Assembly: GCA_021464415.1 (NCBI GenBank)
Contig: CM038466.1
Coordinates: 28,025,017-28,089,016 of the forward strand
Length of the DNA: 64,000 bases
Reading direction: 5' to 3'
DNA from: Lonicera japonica
Taxonomy: Eukaryota; Streptophyta; Magnoliopsida; Dipsacales; Caprifoliaceae
The stretch's first letter is position 1; each line of letters opens with the position of its first letter. Below, piece after piece: positions 23,770 through 36,700 of this stretch. The position numbers were made by a program, and so were the translations under genes. The notes below the pieces were generated by a model, which was not told the DNA's origin, made no database searches, and worked only from the letters and a program-made list of their open reading frames with translations.

Positions 23770-26543
23770 ATGGCAGAGCAGAGTTCTGATCAAACCCATC
23801 AAATCAATATTAGCAATGGTAGATCAGAGCCGTTGATCATTGATTTTCTTTTCGTGAGAGAGAAAGACCATTTGCCCAAAAGTGATTATCTCACTAGACT
23901 GAGAAGTGGGGATTTGGATTTGAGTGTGAGGAGAGATGCTCTTGATTGGATTTTGAAGGTGGGTTTTTTAATCATTTTTCTACAATGAGTTTATTGGTTT
24001 TTTTTTTTTTTTTCAATTTTGTTTACATAAATTTAAGCGTCAAAATTCCTTTTTTTTTTCTTTTTTAATTTGCAAATAGATAGATTTCATACCATTTAGG
24101 TGCACGTTTTAATTCTTCAATTCTTCTCATTTATGCGACGATTTTAGTTTTCTCTTTGATGTGTTTCAATTGATTTCTAAAAATGCTTTCTTTATGAATA
24201 TTATTTATTATTTGCATCGATTATGTGAGTGTTTGGTTTGTATTTATGATTAATTCCTCAGACTTATTTTTGGTTTCTGCAATTTGATTATGCTTTTACT
24301 TTTGTGCTCTTATTCTTTACCTTATTCATGTCTAACTTCACATAATTTTTGGCTAAAAATACCATTTTTATGAAACATTAAATACTGATATTTTTAGAAG
24401 GCTACTCTGTTTCTTGCTCAACAGGCTTGTGCTCATTACAATTTTGGACCATTGAGTGTTTGTCTCTCAATGAATTACTTTGATCGGTTCCTATCAGTTT
24501 TTGGACTCCCTGTAAGTTCAATCAAACACACCCTTAAATCATTGTTCTTTTTTTTTTAATTTTATAATTAAAAATTGTGCATCGATGCTGAATTTTGCTC
24601 TGTTCTTGTTTATTTGACATTGTTGATGGGCACCATTAGAGTGGTCAAAATTGGACAGTTCAGTTGTTAGCTGTGGCATGTTTATCACTGGCAACCAAAA
24701 TGGAAGAAATTAAAGTGCCCCTTATGGTTGATTTGCAGGTAAAAAGAAATTAATGCGCATTTATATACATATATGTTAGTGTTAGTATTTTATTTTATTT
24801 TTAATTTAACGTGCATTTAATTTTTATGGGGTTTTTTTGGATTTTTTTGTGGGATTAATTAGGTGGGTGACCCAAAGGTATTATTTGAAGGTAAAACAAT
24901 ACAAAGAATGGAGCTTTTGGTGTTGAACACCTTGAAGTGGAGGATGCATCCTTGCACACCATGTTGCTTTATAGACTATTTTCTTAAAAAGATGATGAAC
25001 AATGATCAAGTTGAATCTGGACCACTGATTTCTAGATCAATTCAATACATCTTGAGCTCAATCAAAGGTCTATATTCATTCCTTTGCTCCTTATGTCTTT
25101 AATATATGCGGGGAAATGTTATTGCCAAAGCAGTACTCGCTTCTGTCAAAACAATCAATGCATTGAATGGTTGTACATTATAATCTGGCATAAGCGATAC
25201 GTGCCTTGGCAATAGAAGCACCCCTTTTGAATATGTATATATGTATATGTATAATGCAGACATGCATTGAATTGTTGTACATTGTGGTTTTAAGTGCTTG
25301 ATGGGTGGGAATTGAATGAACGCAGGTATTGACTTCTTGGAATTCAGGCCTTCAGAAATTGCTGCAGCAGTTGCAATTTCTGTTTCAGGGGAAATTCAAG
25401 CAATAGACATTGATAAGGCCATCTCCTGTTTCATGCATTTAGAAAAGGTAATTTTGGTTTTGTGGTGCCCACATAAATTTAAATCACCCAAAGGACAAAT
25501 TTTCTTTTGCTGTTAGGCATTGTAAATTATACGTTCATATGTGTGTGTGTGTATATGCATGACTGACAACCCTCAACACGACCGCTGTTTTGACAGGACG
25601 CGAGAAAAAGGTTACCGGAGTTGTGTGTCGATATACGAGTGACAACTCTTTACTACAACCACTATTTTGACATGATTCGAAACAAAGTTAGTGTTCATGT
25701 TTTTATTTTGTCCTTAGCGGATCTAGGTCATTAAGGGTTACCGTTAGACTTGTTTATGAATGATCGACTATGAATTGGACTATACACATGTATAGTAATT
25801 TTGAAACGCACACACATGAATGCTTCTAGCTAAACTTGTCCAATTTCAAATATGAATTATATGCTAGTATAGTATTTAGAAAATTCAACTTTGCGAATTT
25901 AGCAAATGCGGTTTATGCAATAGTACCATGCATCCACAGTTGTACGTTGCTCTAGCAATGGTGCTAGCCCGCACTATTCTCATAATTCTTTAAACGCGGA
26001 GCACATACATTGCACATTGCTTGAGATGTTCCTCAAAACTAGTACTTCATATTAATGCATCCATATATGGGCATTGCATGAGATGAGTTCCACAAAACCA
26101 GTAATCTATTCCTGTATGCATATATAGGCTATATACCACTGGCAGAGTATAATACTCTCACGAAAAGTTGTCCCATATCCTTTTAGAGTTGTACATTGTT
26201 TGCGTATGTACCAATTTGATGAACCTAATGAAATGTGTGGTTTTTCGTTGGCGGGATTTTGCAGGAGAGAGTAGCGAAATGTGTGGAAGTGATGAAAGAT
26301 TTGACATTGATTAGTGAGATTGTCGTCAATACAACTGGTGCAAGAAGTGTGATTAATGGGAACAATGGTAATAATAATAATGTGCCCGAAAGCCCAAATG
26401 GGGTGTTGGGGCGGGTTTGGCCAATACCAAACCCGCAGCATGCCCCGAACCCGCCCCGAACCCGAGTTGAGCTACCCCGCTCCGCCCCGCAAAAGCAACC
26501 GGGTGATGAGAGAACAAAAAAAAAAAAAAAAAAAATTCAATAA
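23770..26543 (+). CDS. D-type cyclin, CYCD2/CYCD4 group, no LxCxE, altered tail
   Basis: Six exons: 23770-23958, 24425-24511, 24640-24738, 24863-25067, 25326-25447, 26265-26543; 326 aa. D-cyclins activate CDKA to phosphorylate the retinoblastoma protein at the G1/S transition in the nucleus. The cyclin box runs from [20 protein letters not shown] (about residues 44-63) through [19 protein letters not shown] and [19 protein letters not shown]. The second fold contains [19 protein letters not shown] and [12 protein letters not shown]. These blocks match the D2/D4 lineage best. The N-terminus is only about 43 residues and lacks the retinoblastoma-binding LxCxE motif, as known for Arabidopsis CYCD4;2. 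After VPESPNGVL the expected tail is replaced by a Pro/Arg-rich, Lys-ending stretch from an apparent insertion. The start is the first ATG in frame with the box; a 5'-ward in-frame TTG is ignored. Confidence 0.9.
26403..26535. repeat. GC-rich hairpin insertion with A-tract in the last cyclin exon
   Basis: From about GGGGCGGGTTTGG to the A-run (26515-26535) the DNA turns abruptly GC-rich in an AT-rich locus. GCGGGTTTGG and CCAAACCCGC form a perfect 10-bp stem with a 6-base loop, and AACCCGCCCCG-type units repeat. It interrupts the cyclin tail exactly after VPESPNGVL. The type of element is unknown; the A-tract hints at a retroposed origin. Confidence 0.5.
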
Positions 26544-27466
26544 CAAAGCAGCAGCAGGCAGTAAAGCAACAAGCCAAGAAGCAAGCTAAAACCAAAATTG
26601 CAAATTTCCAATGGTCATGTCCTTATTCTTCTTCTTCTTGACTGACTCAAGCCCTTGAATTGTGAATTTTCTTTCTTTTCTTTTTTTTATACAGCCCCCA
26701 AAAGTCCAATCTGTTTTGGTTCAATGGGAGGTTTTTCTTTTTCCTTTTTTTTTGTGGGCCATCAGAGAGAGAGAGAGAGAGAGAGGGTTCTTGCTTTTAG
26801 CATGAAAAGAATTGTCACCAGCTGTTAATAAAAAGGAGTCTCAGCAACCATATAGTAAATGAAGGTGGAAGGGGGAAAAGACAGAAATATTTGAAGGATT
26901 CAAGTGTTGGGAAAAATGCAGTTTTTGTTGTAGCTTTTAAAGGGGGAAAAAATGAAAAAGAAGAGAGATTTTAGAGAGAGAGGGGGGTAAAAGGGGAAGA
27001 ACTCAGATATATATTTGTTGTATTTATATAGTGGCTCCCTCCCAAAATGAAGTTGAAAAGTCAGTTATGAACTAGTGATTTGCCTTAAATGCCAAAAATT
27101 GTGATCATATTAACTTTATGTGACGTGGTTGTTGATTGTTGCATTGTTGGCACTTGGCACCAGTGTTTATATGGTAAACGACGTCGTTAAAATAGTGATT
27201 AATATAGTTATATATGCATTTTTTGGGATCCAAAAGAGCAAAGTGGACCTACGAATAAATGCGTTAGTCTAGTTGGGAGGTACTCCCTTAAATTTGATTA
27301 GTATTTTCAACTTTGACTCACACCAAAAGGTTTGGAACTTTGGGTGGATTTTCGTACTCTTAATTAAAAAGTGGTATTTATATATTTATTTATTTATTTT
27401 TGTAAAACAAAAATAAAAATATGGGCCCTGTTAGGAAGACCCACCTTAGTTTTGTAGTCGACTCTT

Positions 27467-27470
27467 GTGT

Positions 27471-27501
<31 letters not shown>

Positions 27502-27523
27502 GGGGGGTGGGGGGGGGGGGGGG
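27467..27523 (+). repeat. (GT)n followed by long G tracts
   Basis: A GT repeat runs directly into 23 consecutive G, one T, and 15 G (27485-27523). Capable of G-quadruplex formation; length in a single assembly may be unreliable. Confidence 0.9.
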
Positions 27524-28819
27524 CGTGGGGAGGGGTATGTGACTGGTCAACATCTGGCCATCTGGGGTTTACTCTGTATAAAAAAGAAAAAAAAAATGTG
27601 GCATTAACGAACCTTGGGAATGCAAAATACATAAGTATTGTAGTGTCTGAATATTAGTATGGGCAGCTATGTAGTATCATGAAATTTTCTGGAGATTCAA
27701 ATGTGCTGCTGACAGTTGATGTCCAATTAATGTATATGCATATGTATCTATCTATCTAAATCGTGAAGAGCAATTTTTGAGTAATTAGTTTATTCTAATT
27801 TAAATTATCAAATTCGTGTGTAAGTGATGTGTCGCAGATTATACTATAATGATCCTAGTATTATAGGCTAATAGTTATGACCTTGGATGGTTGCACACCC
27901 TATATTAATATTACTTAGGTACGATAAATTGATATGTTATATATGTGTGATTAATAATTCTTGACATAATAATGTGAGGGAAAATTCATTCATAATTGTT
28001 GTGCCAACAAGGACTTTAGGCAAGGAAGATGGATTTATCACATCGCTTGTATGACAAAAATATAAACAAAAATGACACGATACAAGTTTTAATAAGCACA
28101 ATAGCAGCTCTAGAGGTAAAATAAAACACAGCTGTAAAAATATATGATATAACTTTTGACAATAATAATTTGTTTCTTGTCAAATTCATAATTGCTTCAA
28201 TATAAGTAGATAAAAATAAAAAAAAGATAAAATAATACAAATAGATATAGTAAGTTCCAAAATATACCATATAAAGCTTTGGGCGTATATCAAAACTAAC
28301 AATAAATTTGTGTGCAAGTATCACCACGCATACAACAAAATAAAAGCACACAACATATATCTGATAAATTTATTTATAATGTTTCAAACTTTTATGTAAA
28401 ATATACTATCACATAATACATCAAATGTATTTTAAATTTTTTTCACCACCGAAAGCTCCTAATTATGAGATCTCTCCCACCAAATCACTCACACTTTCAC
28501 ATTTGGTTGGAGATAAGGTTCTATTATATATATATGCACATGTGAAATGAAGCATTCAATGTAAAACAATCAATTTCTTTGGTAACAAGAGATAGATAAG
28601 CAAAGTAGTAAATATAATTAAACATGTAAATAAGTAGTACCTTTGACTGAGGAAGACAACAGCTAAGCATTGGTCAAAAATGGATTATAAAAATGAAAGC
28701 AAATCTTACACAAACCAAGTGATACAAAAATTGAAATGATCCCAATAAAAACGTACATAGAGGACGAATCAACTGAAAACTAACACAAAGACAAGCATCT
28801 TGAAACTGTAAAAATGCCC

Positions 28820-28824
<5 letters not shown>

Positions 28825-28862
<38 letters not shown>
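28825..28862. repeat. (TC)n microsatellite
   Basis: Uninterrupted CT/TC run of about 38 bases. Confidence 0.95.
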
Positions 28863-28865
<3 letters not shown>

Positions 28866-29138
28866 GTAATTTGTATCAAAAACATTATTAATCATTAAAA
28901 AATTATTTTAAATTTAATTTAGACAATTTTTTATCTTTTGCCGTTACAAATTTTCAAGATTTAAAAAGGTTAATAATATTAACACTCTACAAAAAATATA
29001 TTAACACTCTAAAATTAATTTTAGTAATAAAAAAATGTCTAAAAAGACACATATAAAGTGTCACTAAAGATAATTTTAAAGTATTAAAATACTTTTGTAT
29101 AGTGCTAACATCATTATCCTTTAAAAATGATTGCCCCT

Positions 29139-29174
<36 letters not shown>

Positions 29175-29178
<4 letters not shown>

Positions 29179-29749
29179 AGGATCTTAAGATGACCAATTT
29201 TTTAGGTGGACGCTAATTACACACAGCACTTTACTCGATGGCGCTCTATCTCATTTACTCGGTCCTATTGCATCAAGTATGTGCACATTATCTCTTTCCT
29301 ATAGGACCGAGCTATTGTTAGGAACAAAAAAATACGTTGACATAGTCCTATATGTTGGAGTGTTATAGTGTTTTAGCATGTGTAATTAGCGCTAACTTTT
29401 TTTAAGGACTAAATGCGGACCAACTATTTTGAGGGGGTAAACGGATGGATTTTTTTATGAAACTTGATAAAAATGATCTCCATGATTAGTAGTTGATCAT
29501 CTCTACCAAATTTGATCAAAAAATTCAATAGGAAAGTGGGCAAACTAAATATCTAAAATTTCAACGGCTATAAATGCACATATATATATCAAAGTTTTAA
29601 TTAACCCACCTTCCGATTGAATTTTTTGATGAAATTTGGTGGAGGTGAATCTTCACCAGATTTCATCAAAAAATTCATCCGTTAAACCTTTTAAAATAAT
29701 TGGTCTGCATTTGATGCTCAAAAAATTGTTTCCCTTAAAATCCTTCCCC
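29175..29749. mobile_element. Fold-back MITE, family 1, copy B, with nested MITE
   Basis: The left end GAGAAGGATCTTAAGATGAC pairs with the right end about CTTAAAATCCTTCCCC. Inner arms carry AACGGATGGATTTTTTTATG and its complement, and each contains a secondary palindrome. A different inverted-repeat element (29211-29391) interrupts the left arm. A (TA)n run abuts the left end. Confidence 0.75.
29211..29391. mobile_element. MITE, family 2, copy 2, nested in copy B
   Basis: The ends CGCTAATTACACA and TGTGTAATTAGCG are perfect complements. An inner pair CTCGGTCCTAT / ATAGGACCGAG makes a second stem. The subterminal motif AAAACACT.TAACACTCC is shared with 22226-22416. Confidence 0.7.
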
Positions 29750-31979
29750 ATTATGGGATAACACACATACAAACACAAGTGACAAACTGAAAAAATAGAT
29801 TACTACTTTATTCTACCATCTTTTTCACTATGAGGCATTCTTGCAATTTTTTTTTAACGAACGTGCAAAATAAACTTTAGTATGTTTGATTTGACATAAG
29901 AAAAATTGGATATTCTCGGATTATCAACACCAATAATATATATCACCCATTAAATTTGAAAACAGACTGTAATTAATGTAAAGTCGCGTGATAGATTCAA
30001 ATATTCAAATATGTTATTTTCACACACTTTTGTTATCTTAATAAAATGAGTAGTTATATATATACTAAATTTGGCTGGATTAATAATAGTCCCATTAAAA
30101 TGTTAAAAAGTGCATTGGGTATATTAAATAGATTCAATCCAATACCGAATTCACTTTTCGATATATTATTTAGACTATTAACTTAATTACCTAAACTAGT
30201 GTATATATATATTGCTACTTTAATACAACCTCTTGTTTTATTAGAAAATGATAAAAGCGGATCATACATTTAGAGTTAATCTTATTCTAATTATCTCTTA
30301 AAGAATTTGAATACGTCTATATATTTTCTCTGAAAACGTATTTTTCACTTTGAATTTTACTAATGCTTAATATATGCTTAATTTTTATTTACAAAATAAA
30401 TTTTGCCTCCTCGATCTCAAACTCACAACTTACATTAGAATTTCCTCTCACCTTATTTTAAAGATCTCAATTCTCTCTCACACGTACGTTTTTGTTTCCC
30501 TAGGTCATGCAACCACATTACCAACACAAGACCCAAGAAGAAAACTTACACCATGGCTGAGTGCGGAAGTGGTGGAGACAGTAAAAGAACTGGGGGTATG
30601 GGTAAAAAAATGTGTGGGGAATTGGGGTTGGTCAGAAACTAATATAATCCTAAAAAACTGATTTGTTTTATTTTGTTTATACCTTTGATATGTAAAAACC
30701 AAGTTTTATTTGATGACATAAAAAAAAATTAATGGTAAGAATGTGACAGATTTTGTCTCTCCCTACCCTCCCACTGAAATTACAGCTCCACCAATGAAAA
30801 AAGTACAAAAGAATGTCACTAATAAATAAATTTTGTCAGGTAAACTTACATTTGTATTGACCAGTCCTAATCCACACTGGTGACACTACTACTAGATATA
30901 TTGAAGTTTGGTGAATCACTAGTTTACATTAATTATAAGTTTTTTTTATTTGATACACCCTTTCCTTAAATTAAGAATTCTAAGTTGGCTACATTATTTT
31001 AAACATAATTAATAATTACAATAGTTTTTTACTATTTTAAAATTTGATGCATTGATTGTTCCGAAACAAAAAGATCTAATTCATAATTTAGGACATCTTT
31101 AAATAAGTAACGTTTAGTTAAGATGAGTATACTTCTGGTACAAGTCATTTGTATGAACAGGAGATTTAAGCAATATTTTTTTTGTCGCCAAAATATTGAA
31201 GAGAGATTTTTAGTTGTGAAAAATCGTTGCTAAAACTCTTTAGCTTGTTAATTTATACCAACAGTTGCGTTGTGGGTCGCTCCTTTAAAATCTTTAGCCT
31301 CAAATTTGCCCTAGTGTTTGCATTTCTACAACAATTGCAAGACAAAGGTCAAATTATTCTGCAATTTTCTTTTTGTGAAAAACAACTTGCAAGTAATTTT
31401 CTTTTTATCAGTTGTAGTATTTTCAAATACTGCCAAGTGGTAGAACTGAACAGTGGTGAATCTTTACTAGACGCGTACCAAACATACAAGCAGAAATATG
31501 CATTTGACGATACCTATGACCCAGTACATCATTGACCCGAGTGTACATGGTAATCTTAGGGCACAAATTCTTTCCTCCATTTTTCCTTCAAAAACTTCGT
31601 ATTTATGCATGAACTAGATCAGAATCATTCTCAACAAGTCTATCCAAAGCTTAAAAGCTGCACCGGGCTCCTTCACAATTTTATTGGGCTAATACATGTA
31701 ATTAGAAAAGTTCATTTACAGAGGAACAAGATGAATACCTTTGAGAGTCTTTGACCAGAGTTGGAATCAAAGAGACAACAACAAATAATAGTCAAACATG
31801 CAGCCTAGTTGGCAAAAGAAAAATCCAATTGTACAAAATTTTAGGTGTGTCTAATTATCATGAACAAAGACAATAAATCAATGAGCACAATTACCATGTC
31901 ACATCGGGAACTTCCCTCCATCCAATGGAGGTCATCACCAATGCTAATAATATATACGAAAGAACTAATAATAAACGCG
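29750..31979. other. Intergenic, no firm gene
   Basis: AT-rich. A partial Stowaway-like end (ACACCCTTTCCTTAAATTAA) lies near 30956. A 29-codon frame starts MAECGSGGDSKRTGG at about 30552. An open frame ends at 31535 with VVELNSGESLLDAYQTYKQK and then DDTYDPVHH. The last two look less random than their surroundings, but I recognise neither and neither has a convincing gene structure. Confidence 0.4.
31227..31535 (+). other. Possible decayed gene fragment
   Basis: 102 codons are open. Only the last 35 or so (from about CQVVELNSGESLLDAYQTYK) have normal soluble-protein composition. An acceptor-like TTTATCAG lies just before at about 31403-31410. No domain recognised, no partner exon found. It may be a captured or decayed exon, or chance. 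Confidence 0.2.
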
Positions 31980-32600
31980 TAGGATTTTGGGTCCAACATG
32001 TTCCTTACTAAAGGGAACAAAACACTTTTGTTAAACCTGGTCCATCATATATATTGTATGATTTTAGAGCGAATGTAGACTCTGCATTTGCTCCAATAAC
32101 AGTACCTCGTGTATAATGTATGTTTGAACTGTTCCCTTTTATAAAGGTTAGAACATTTCTGTGGAACTTGATTCATCTTATATGGGAGCACGATCACTAC
32201 AGTCTCTAATGAAAGCAGTAGTTCTCATGTAGAATGTAGGCCCTGCATGTTGTCTGTTGGGTACAAAACCTTTTTGTGATATAATCCATTTTATATAGAG
32301 TGCGATTGTTGGAGAGTGTAGACTTTACTCTCACTCCAATGATAAAAGTAACACCCTCATGTAAGATGTGAGTCCCCCATGTTATTTATTACGTGGAACA
32401 AAACATACTTATGGGATACAATCTATCATAAATGAAGTGCCTATCATAAGTTACAGCTCTATGTGGTACTCCACCCAGGTACCCCACTTCACTGATCAGT
32501 TCCTATATAGCGATGGTCGGGTCTCATGTGTTGCCCTATACACAAGGGATAAAACACTTTTGAGACACCCGATGTATATACATAGCCAGGGTGAAACTGA
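31980..32600 (+). repeat. Diverged tandem repeat, unit about 110-140 bp
   Basis: About four to five diverged units share, in order: a CATGTT.CTTA block, GGAACAAAACA.TTTTG, a CTGGTCCATC-like block, TATATAGAGTGCGAT, GAGTGTAGACT..GC/CTC, CTCCAATGATA, ACACCCTCATGTA.AATGT. Similarity is clear for the first three units and fades after 32450. Non-coding in appearance. Confidence 0.6.
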
Positions 32601-32750
32601 GGTGTGTGTCGCACCATTTAGCCCGATATTTTCTAGGAATAACTAGTATTCACAGTAATGGTTCAGTTTATACACTGCATGCTAGAATGTATGAGATCAA
32701 TCAATTTTTAACACGACCCATTAATCCAATAAAAACATGCAGAGGCAAAT

Positions 32751-32779
32751 CCCCCCCGGGGGGGGGGGGGGGGTGGGGT
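32751..32779. repeat. C7G16 homopolymer junction
   Basis: Seven C are followed by sixteen G, a T and four more G. The sequence to the right (to about 32880) is GC-richer than its surroundings and looks like a repeat fragment of unknown type. Confidence 0.85.
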
Positions 32780-33706
32780 ATGGGTGGCCCCAGACCTCGC
32801 AGGAAATGTTTTAGGGCTGCGGCCCCTCATTTTCCAGTTCCTAAATGTGCCACTGGCTTCAGGTCATTAACAGGCTGACCCATTAGACACTTATATGAGT
32901 AACAAAAATCCACCATATATAACTAGCACATAGCATAAGAATGACATGACCGAAATGGCAAGAAGCTGATTATGCATGACGCCTAACAAGCTGGGCATCA
33001 GTAAGAACAATTTTCACATGAACCTGATTTGAAATAAATGACATGACCCAACCCGCTATGTTTCCAGTTATAAAAAGAGTACCATAATTGCTAACGTTTC
33101 TACGAAATATAGAATTTTGTATCAGCAACAAGGAGATGCCAACTTTCCTCCTTAAATGGTACACATCAAGTCCTTAAGTAGGGGCGTACATACCCTGAGT
33201 CATGACAATCCATATCCAAAAAAAATTTAACAATTGAAAGTCAAATTTTCAGTAAGCTAAAGTTCAATATAATCAAAGGCCAAGACGACACTAATGTGAC
33301 TAAGCATTTGCAGGGAAGCACATCATAACCTGTAATTTACTCAAAAAACAATAAATATGATTAAGGTTCATAATATATAGCCGAGTCCATAAAAAAATTC
33401 CTCCACTTCAGACCGTCTAAATCTCAACAAATGCAACCACGTTTGACATAAGTTTAAGGAACCAATCAACCAATGACAAATGGATTTGGGTGGTCGCAAA
33501 ATAATTATTACCAAGCCTCAAGAGGACTGGGATTGTAAATACTATACACCTAAAAAAATTGGGGAATGCCGGACCTTTGTATTATTTCTCTAGCATTGGC
33601 TGAAGAGAGGAAAAAGAAAACTTTTGAATGCGGCATTTCTATTCTGTAAATCTACCCTATGAAGATTTTAAGTATCCAAAATACTAGTTTGAATGAATCT
33701 GTTGGT

Positions 33707-36700
33707 TCAGATGAAATCGGGTTGGCCGGTTGAAGTCAAGCACCGGTGCCACATACGACTGTTGGGGTCCACAACCCTGGGATACGAGATGACTTCGGGG
33801 ATTGGAAGGTAGACATAGTGAGTGTTGCATATGCCCACTGTGATGCCACTGTATCCGGCAAATGCTCCATGAACCTGCCAAAACAATTATTGGAGGTTAA
33901 TTTATTTTGAATTTATTTTTTTAAGTCTAATTTAAGCAAAAAGAATTATCGACTAATCATGTCATGATGACATACACAATTAAATGGTGATACATTGGGA
34001 CCCACTAGCACTTGTAATGAGAGATCTTCAAGTGTTCTACAACTACAACAATGTGTGACTTATTACGAGAGGTAACAGGTTCATTCCCTTTTATGTACTA
34101 ATTGTTTTTATGTTCCAAATTCGTCTCCTTGGGCCAGTTGGGTTTAGAGGTAAAATAGTTTTCATCTAAGTGAAAAGTAAAATGGTGAAAATTGTTGTCA
34201 TGTGTTCAGTATTAAACTCTGTTCACTGTTTCAATTTAAAATTACATAATTATATACTGTGAGCATTTATTTATCATATCATACATACAAATAATTTACT
34301 CCAAAAAGGTTAATACTTCTCACCATCTTATTAACCTAATTGAAAATTAACCCTTCCATCCCAAATTAAGAGTCCAGATTGACTTCCATATGTCTTTAAG
34401 GGAACACAAATTTCAACCTAATCAATGGTCGAGAACAAAAATTGTTTGGTGTCGTGAGATTTGGTACATTGACTGTGTCCAAAAAAGCAAACTGGACTCT
34501 TAATTTGGGGCATCCTTAAAAGTAACAGTGGATTGTTAATTTGGGATGGAGGGAGTATTTGGTTTCACTTTAATGATCAACATCTTCATTCTTCATATTG
34601 GCATGGTCACTTTATCTTTGGTTTTAATTTGTCCACCGAAATCTCACACTGCATCACATTTTAAGTCCTCACTTAGCAAAATAGATTTCAGAATGTTAGA
34701 ATCCATTTGCAATCATAGCCAGCTTGATATGAATCAAGCAGAGAAACTAAAATAACATGAATTGTATTGGATCTTACTTTTTAACAATTCCATTCTCGAT
34801 TCATAGCCAAGTTTAATACATTGTTTTTAATACATAACCATGCATTACTTACCTTTTCTATTTTGGTATTCAATCTTACAACTAGATTGAGATACCGTTC
34901 ACACATTTTCCATTAATGAATTGACAGCTATGCTTTGCAAGCTTTCAATGCTTTATACTCCCCCATTTAGATATTTTGAGAAGCATGGTGAGTTATAATT
35001 CTTTTATTATATTTTACAAGGTTTATACTTCATATATATTATTTTCTCTTGAGAAAGTGACTCTAACCCGGGAAACCCTAGAAATACATGTTTTAACCAT
35101 TAAGGCTATTTTTATCTGTTTAAGTAGCTTGGCTTCATATATTTGTTATGTGTTTTACTAGTAACGGAAATTGTTGTCATTCTATGGGTAGTGTAGGTTA
35201 TACACAAGGTCTAAGACTATTGTTAATGAAATATTACATAGGAACCAATGAGCTCTAGCTCATCCATTCAAGGGCAGTTTCAATCTTCAAATCCCTTTAC
35301 GGAACAGTTGATTGGAGAGGGTTACCCCATTCGTGTAGCCTACTACCATTTCTTAAACTAGAGTTTTTAAAGAAAAATGAAGTATTACGTAGGAGAATTC
35401 TACATTCAGCATTCATAAACACGTGAATTTAAACCAAAGCAGTGTATGCGCCAAATCAAATATAACATATACACATTATAATCCCTTTTCTCATTCGACC
35501 TTACAGCTGAAATTCGTTTAATTCATGCACATTAATATTAGTAGCAAATGTATTACTGATATTAGAGAATCCAAAGCTACTTGTATTTTTTTCAATCGAA
35601 ATAAAAAAGAATATAAACAACCGTTATTAACTTCTTTTTGCAATTAACACATCGTGTTGGTTTGACTATAAGTTAGTGGGTTTAGCTAAAAGTAAATCTT
35701 TTAAACAAACGCAATCTAATATATATGATATATCTATTAATGCATGGAATGCGAACTACCATCTTAACACAAAATCTTACCAAAGCCTAGCGAAAGCACT
35801 TTTTATTTATCAACAAAGATCATTTATACTAAGGGTGTGTTTGATTGCACTTTGTTCCCATAGCAAATGCTCAAACTTTCCATCTTTAGTTGTGTTTGAT
35901 TGCATAATTTTCCATGGAATCAGTTTCCATTACACAACTAGGTTTAACCTAATTTTCTCTTTTTCTATGTAATAGAGAAACCACCTCCCTATGTTTTCCA
36001 TTTCAGAAGAAAAAAAATTCCATGTAAAACAAGCCAAAGGAATTTAAATTTTTTTCCATGTAAACCAATCGAAAGCATCCTAAGACTCTGAATGGTCAGA
36101 AAATGAGAGTATGAGAGACTTACGGCATTTTGACCCAGAACAGTGCATAAAATGCCATCTGAAGCATTTGCCCGGCATGCACGGATCATGTATGTAGGAT
36201 CAATGTATTTCACATCAGCAGGATCTCCAATCTCCTTGAAGTATTTTTTCGTCTAAAAGAAAACAAGTTGAAAAATATATCAGTTTAGGTGCACTTAATA
36301 AATGTTAAAGCCTATGGATCATCCAGAATAGTGAACCATATGACTCAATGATTTGATTTAAAAATTATTAGAGGCAATTTCGTTAAAATATAAGATATCC
36401 TCCCCGGGGTGAAAAGGTTCGCAAAGACAATTGAACTTACATGTCCGCCATCACATAATACTACTAGGAGATGAACTCAAAGATCCTATATTTCTACCAA
36501 AAAAGTTGCTCCCTCCGACTCAAATTAAGAGTCCCATTTTCCTTTCTTGGATGTCTCGTGTTAAGATTTCCATTTCCTTTTTGGGACATCATGCATTTCT
36601 CACAATAGGAAGTATGTTATATCCTTGACCATTTATTACATTGAAATCAGTGCTTTGTTGAAAAGTACAAAAGTCAGTGGGGCTCTTCATTGGGGATGGA

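Larger units (their letters stand above)
26544..29174. other. Cyclin 3' region and intergenic DNA
   Basis: Includes the presumed 3' untranslated region, a (GA)n run at about 26764-26785 and a (GT)n/poly-G tract at 27467-27523. No recognisable gene at 27660-28820. A (TC)n run is at 28825-28862 and a (TA)n run at 29138-29174. Confidence 0.5.

Noticed and set aside
26353..26595. Minus-strand Cys/Phe-rich frame at the cyclin tail
   Set aside because: Produced by the A-tract and GC-rich block read backwards.
27390..27657. Pro/His- and Gly-rich frames on both strands
   Set aside because: Translation of the GT and G homopolymer tracts.
30374..30702. Frames on both strands near 30.5 kb, including one starting MAECGSGGDSKRTGG
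   Set aside because: Too short, no splice partners, no recognisable domain; kept only as a note in the gap description.
32368..32878. Two plus-strand frames
   Set aside because: The first is inside the diverged tandem array, the second runs through the C7G16 tract; neither looks like protein.
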